Source: Phycisphaerae bacterium (lineage in GTDB: Bacteria > Planctomycetota > Phycisphaerae > UBA1845 > PWPN01). From it: a stretch of DNA of 64,000 nucleotides. Shown piece by piece: positions 62,422 through 64,000 of the stretch. Numbering within the stretch: the first letter of the stretch is position 1; every line of letters starts with the position of its first letter. Made by a program: the position numbers and the translations under genes. The notes under the pieces were generated by a model. It worked only from the letters and a program-made list of their open reading frames with translations, made no database searches and was not told the origin of the DNA. The stretch covers positions 1 through 64,000 of the forward strand of contig JAAXZI010000158.1 in assembly GCA_012719955.1 (NCBI GenBank), read 5' to 3'.

Positions 62422-63597
62422 ATGTCTAACAAGCGGATCGGTATTCTCACCGGCGGGGGAGACGTCCCGGGTTTGAACTCGGTGATCAAGTCGGTGGTAT
62501 ACTCAGCCTCGGCGCAGCCCGGGTATGAGGTCATCGGTCTGCGGCGCGGATGGGAAGCGCTCACCCACATGGACATCTCCGCGGAGATGGACCCGGACTA
62601 TGTCCTTCCACTGGACCGCATCAACACGCGCTCCATCGACCGCTACGGCGGAACCTTTCTGCACACCTCGCGGACCAAGCCTTCCAAGATGAAGGCGGAC
62701 CGGCTGCCCGACCATGTCCAAGCCCGGCTCAAGAGAGCCAAAGAGTTGGGCGACGGGCTCTTTGACCTCACCCCCCTGGTTTTGGAGAACATCGAGCGGC
62801 TCAAACTGGACTGGTTGGTCGCCATCGGCGGCGACGACACGCTGAGCTACGCGGCGGAACTCAACCGGCAGGGCTTCCCCGTGGTGGCCGTCCCCAAGAC
62901 CATGGACAACGACGTGCGCAACACCGAGTACTGCATCGGTTTCTCCACCGCCCTGACCCGGGCCTCGGACGCTATCACCCGCCAGCGCACCACCATCGGC
63001 TCACACGAACGCATCGGCGTCTTCCGCATCTTCGGCCGGGATGCCGGCTTCACCGCTCTGTACACGGCCTACGTGACCTCGGCCCGCTGCTGCATCCCCG
63101 AAGTGGAGTTCGATGTGCACAAGGTGATCGACCTGCTGGTGGCCGACAAACGCAGCAACCCCAGCCGGTATGCGCTCATCATCCTCTCGGAGGGCGCGAC
63201 CTGGAAAGGTTATCAGCTCCAGGAATACGGCGAGCCGGACGCTTACGGCCATCGCAAGAAGGTGAGCGTCGCCGAGGCCTTTGCGGAAGCGGTCAAACAA
63301 ATCTCCGGCGAAGAATGCATCGTCTCCGACCTGACCTACGACCTGCGCAGCGGCGAGCCGGCGATTCTCGACCGCATGGTGGCCACCACATTCGCGAACA
63401 TGGCCGTCGAGTGCATCCTGGCCAACGGCCCGGGCCGCATGATGGCCATTCGCAACGGCTGCTACACGGATACCGACATCCCCGACCCCGAGCTGGGGCC
63501 GCGCACGGTGGACGTGGCCAACATGTACAACGTCGAACGCTTCCGGCCCAGCTACAAGGTCGAACCCGGCACGCCCATCTTCCTGACCCGGGTCTAA
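62422..63597 (+). CDS. 6-phosphofructokinase, probably pyrophosphate-dependent
   Basis: Phosphorylates fructose 6-phosphate; 391 aa, cytosolic. Phosphate-binding start GILTGGGDVPGLNSVI; the nucleotide-site motif reads VAIGGDDTLSYAAEL and is followed by VPKTMDNDV. In this family a second Asp (GGDD, instead of GGDG) together with Lys in PKT-D-ND marks use of pyrophosphate, making the reaction reversible. GGAGAG stands about ten bases before ATG 62422. Typical of group III/short PFP-like enzymes by length. Biochemical donor preference is inferred from these residues. Confidence 0.9.
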   Translation: MSNKRIGILTGGGDVPGLNSVIKSVVYSASAQPGYEVIGLRRGWEALTHMDISAEMDPDYVLPLDRINTRSIDRYGGTFLHTSRTKPSKMKADRLPDHVQARLKRAKELGDGLFDLTPLVLENIERLKLDWLVAIGGDDTLSYAAELNRQGFPVVAVPKTMDNDVRNTEYCIGFSTALTRASDAITRQRTTIGSHERIGVFRIFGRDAGFTALYTAYVTSARCCIPEVEFDVHKVIDLLVADKRSNPSRYALIILSEGATWKGYQLQEYGEPDAYGHRKKVSVAEAFAEAVKQISGEECIVSDLTYDLRSGEPAILDRMVATTFANMAVECILANGPGRMMAIRNGCYTDTDIPDPELGPRTVDVANMYNVERFRPSYKVEPGTPIFLTRV

Positions 63598-63743
63598 AGA
63601 GCCATCCGGCCACGCGGAGGCCGGTCGAGTTCAAGGTTTCGATCCCAACCTGGAGCCAGCAGGGCAAGCCCGAATAAGCACGGTTCGCGGGCAAGAGTCT
63701 CCGCAAAGGAGAAGACGCGAAAAGCTGCCCGTTGCCGCCGTAA

Positions 63744-63802
63744 ACAACTGACAAAAGGACAACTGACACAACAACTGACCACTGACTACTGACCACGGAC
63801 CC
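63744..63802 (-). repeat. partial 'cagttgttgg' repeat, inverted
   Basis: Reverse complement reads gtggtcagtagtcagtggtcagttgttgtgtcagttgtccttttgtcagttg, matching the middle of the repeat at 20282-20475. Lies between convergent genes. Confidence 0.7.
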
Positions 63803-63820
63803 GAAATACCGATCGCGCAT

Positions 63821-64000
63821 TCATCCCAGCCACTGCGGATACCGCGCGGTGCCATCGAAATCGGCGGTGGTCTTGAAGCGTTCGAACTTGCCCATGCGGG
63901 CGTGAGGAGCGACACGGGCCAGCAGGGCGCGCATTTCCTCGCCGCCGAGCGGCTTGAAGTTCCTGACGATCTCGAGGTTTTGTTCGAGCACCTCCATGCT
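63821..64000 (-). CDS. 3' end of an aldo/keto reductase-like gene (partial)
   Basis: The last 59 codons of a minus-strand gene that runs out of the window; stop TGA at 63821. Sequence VLEQNLEIVRNFKPLGGEEM and GKFERFKTTADFDGT then YPQWLG resembles the C-terminal tail of planctomycete NADP-dependent aldo/keto reductases. Too short for a firm call. Confidence 0.5.
   Translation of the reverse strand, partial: SMEVLEQNLEIVRNFKPLGGEEMRALLARVAPHARMGKFERFKTTADFDGTARYPQWLG

Overview
This is a GC-rich chromosomal window that reads as a Planctomycetota bacterium, probably close to the Phycisphaerae. The pointers are a Tat-exported DUF1501 protein, a CxPxR sulfatase, a type II-style pseudopilin, a secreted protein ending in dockerin-like Asp repeats, a Ser/Thr kinase fused to a propeller, a SecD-SecF fusion and an isolated microcompartment shell gene. 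LpxK and MurJ indicate a Gram-negative envelope with lipid A and peptidoglycan. Genes lie on both strands in short operons, and many spacers carry dispersed repeats. No rRNA, tRNA, CRISPR array, transposase or phage gene was seen.

Layout. 0-14 kb: DUF1501 protein, two MDR oxidoreductases, a candidate small RNA on the minus strand, Nudix hydrolase, methyltransferase with tadA, two metallo-beta-lactamase-fold proteins, YkvA-like protein, secreted Arg/Glu-rich protein, amidohydrolase and sugar epimerase. 14-24.4 kb: secDF, MEMO-family protein, lpxK with an overlapping DHS-like gene, HU and accD. 24.4-31.2 kb: thrS with a structured leader, infC with a probable AUC start behind an intrinsic terminator, sat, nrnA-like DHH gene and a second epimerase. 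31.4-35 kb (minus): pseudopilin, exported CbiX-like chelatase, PepSY-type membrane protein and dockerin-like protein. 35.3-42.5 kb: operon panB-glycosyltransferase-BMC shell protein, zinc-ribbon protein, GT87-type transferase, a gene interrupted by an amber codon, and a FlgM-like gene. 42.8-53.9 kb: large glycoside hydrolase, kinase-propeller protein, tsaB-rnhA, sulfatase and response regulator. 54-64 kb: carB, murJ, cimA behind an isoleucine-rich leader peptide and terminator, a small basic ORF, coaD, a PPi-type phosphofructokinase and the 3' end of an aldo/keto reductase.

Functional links. panB and coaD serve CoA synthesis, accD fatty acid synthesis, lpxK and murJ the envelope, and secDF export of the many signal-peptide proteins. 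sat next to an NrnA-type gene fits sulfate activation with removal of 3'-phosphonucleotides. The glycoside hydrolase and sulfatase fit use of sulfated or complex polysaccharides.

Most notable points: (1) a textbook-like transcription attenuator in front of cimA, with seven Ile codons in nine positions, competing stems and a U-tract; (2) a stand-alone minus-strand RNA unit at about 2631-2796 with promoter, three stems and terminator; (3) a long structured leader in front of thrS; (4) an AUC-start infC directly behind a terminator; (5) an orphan BMC shell gene in the panB operon; (6) related dispersed repeats, two of them roughly 120 and 190 bp long and each present twice. All of this was read by eye; no search or folding program was run.
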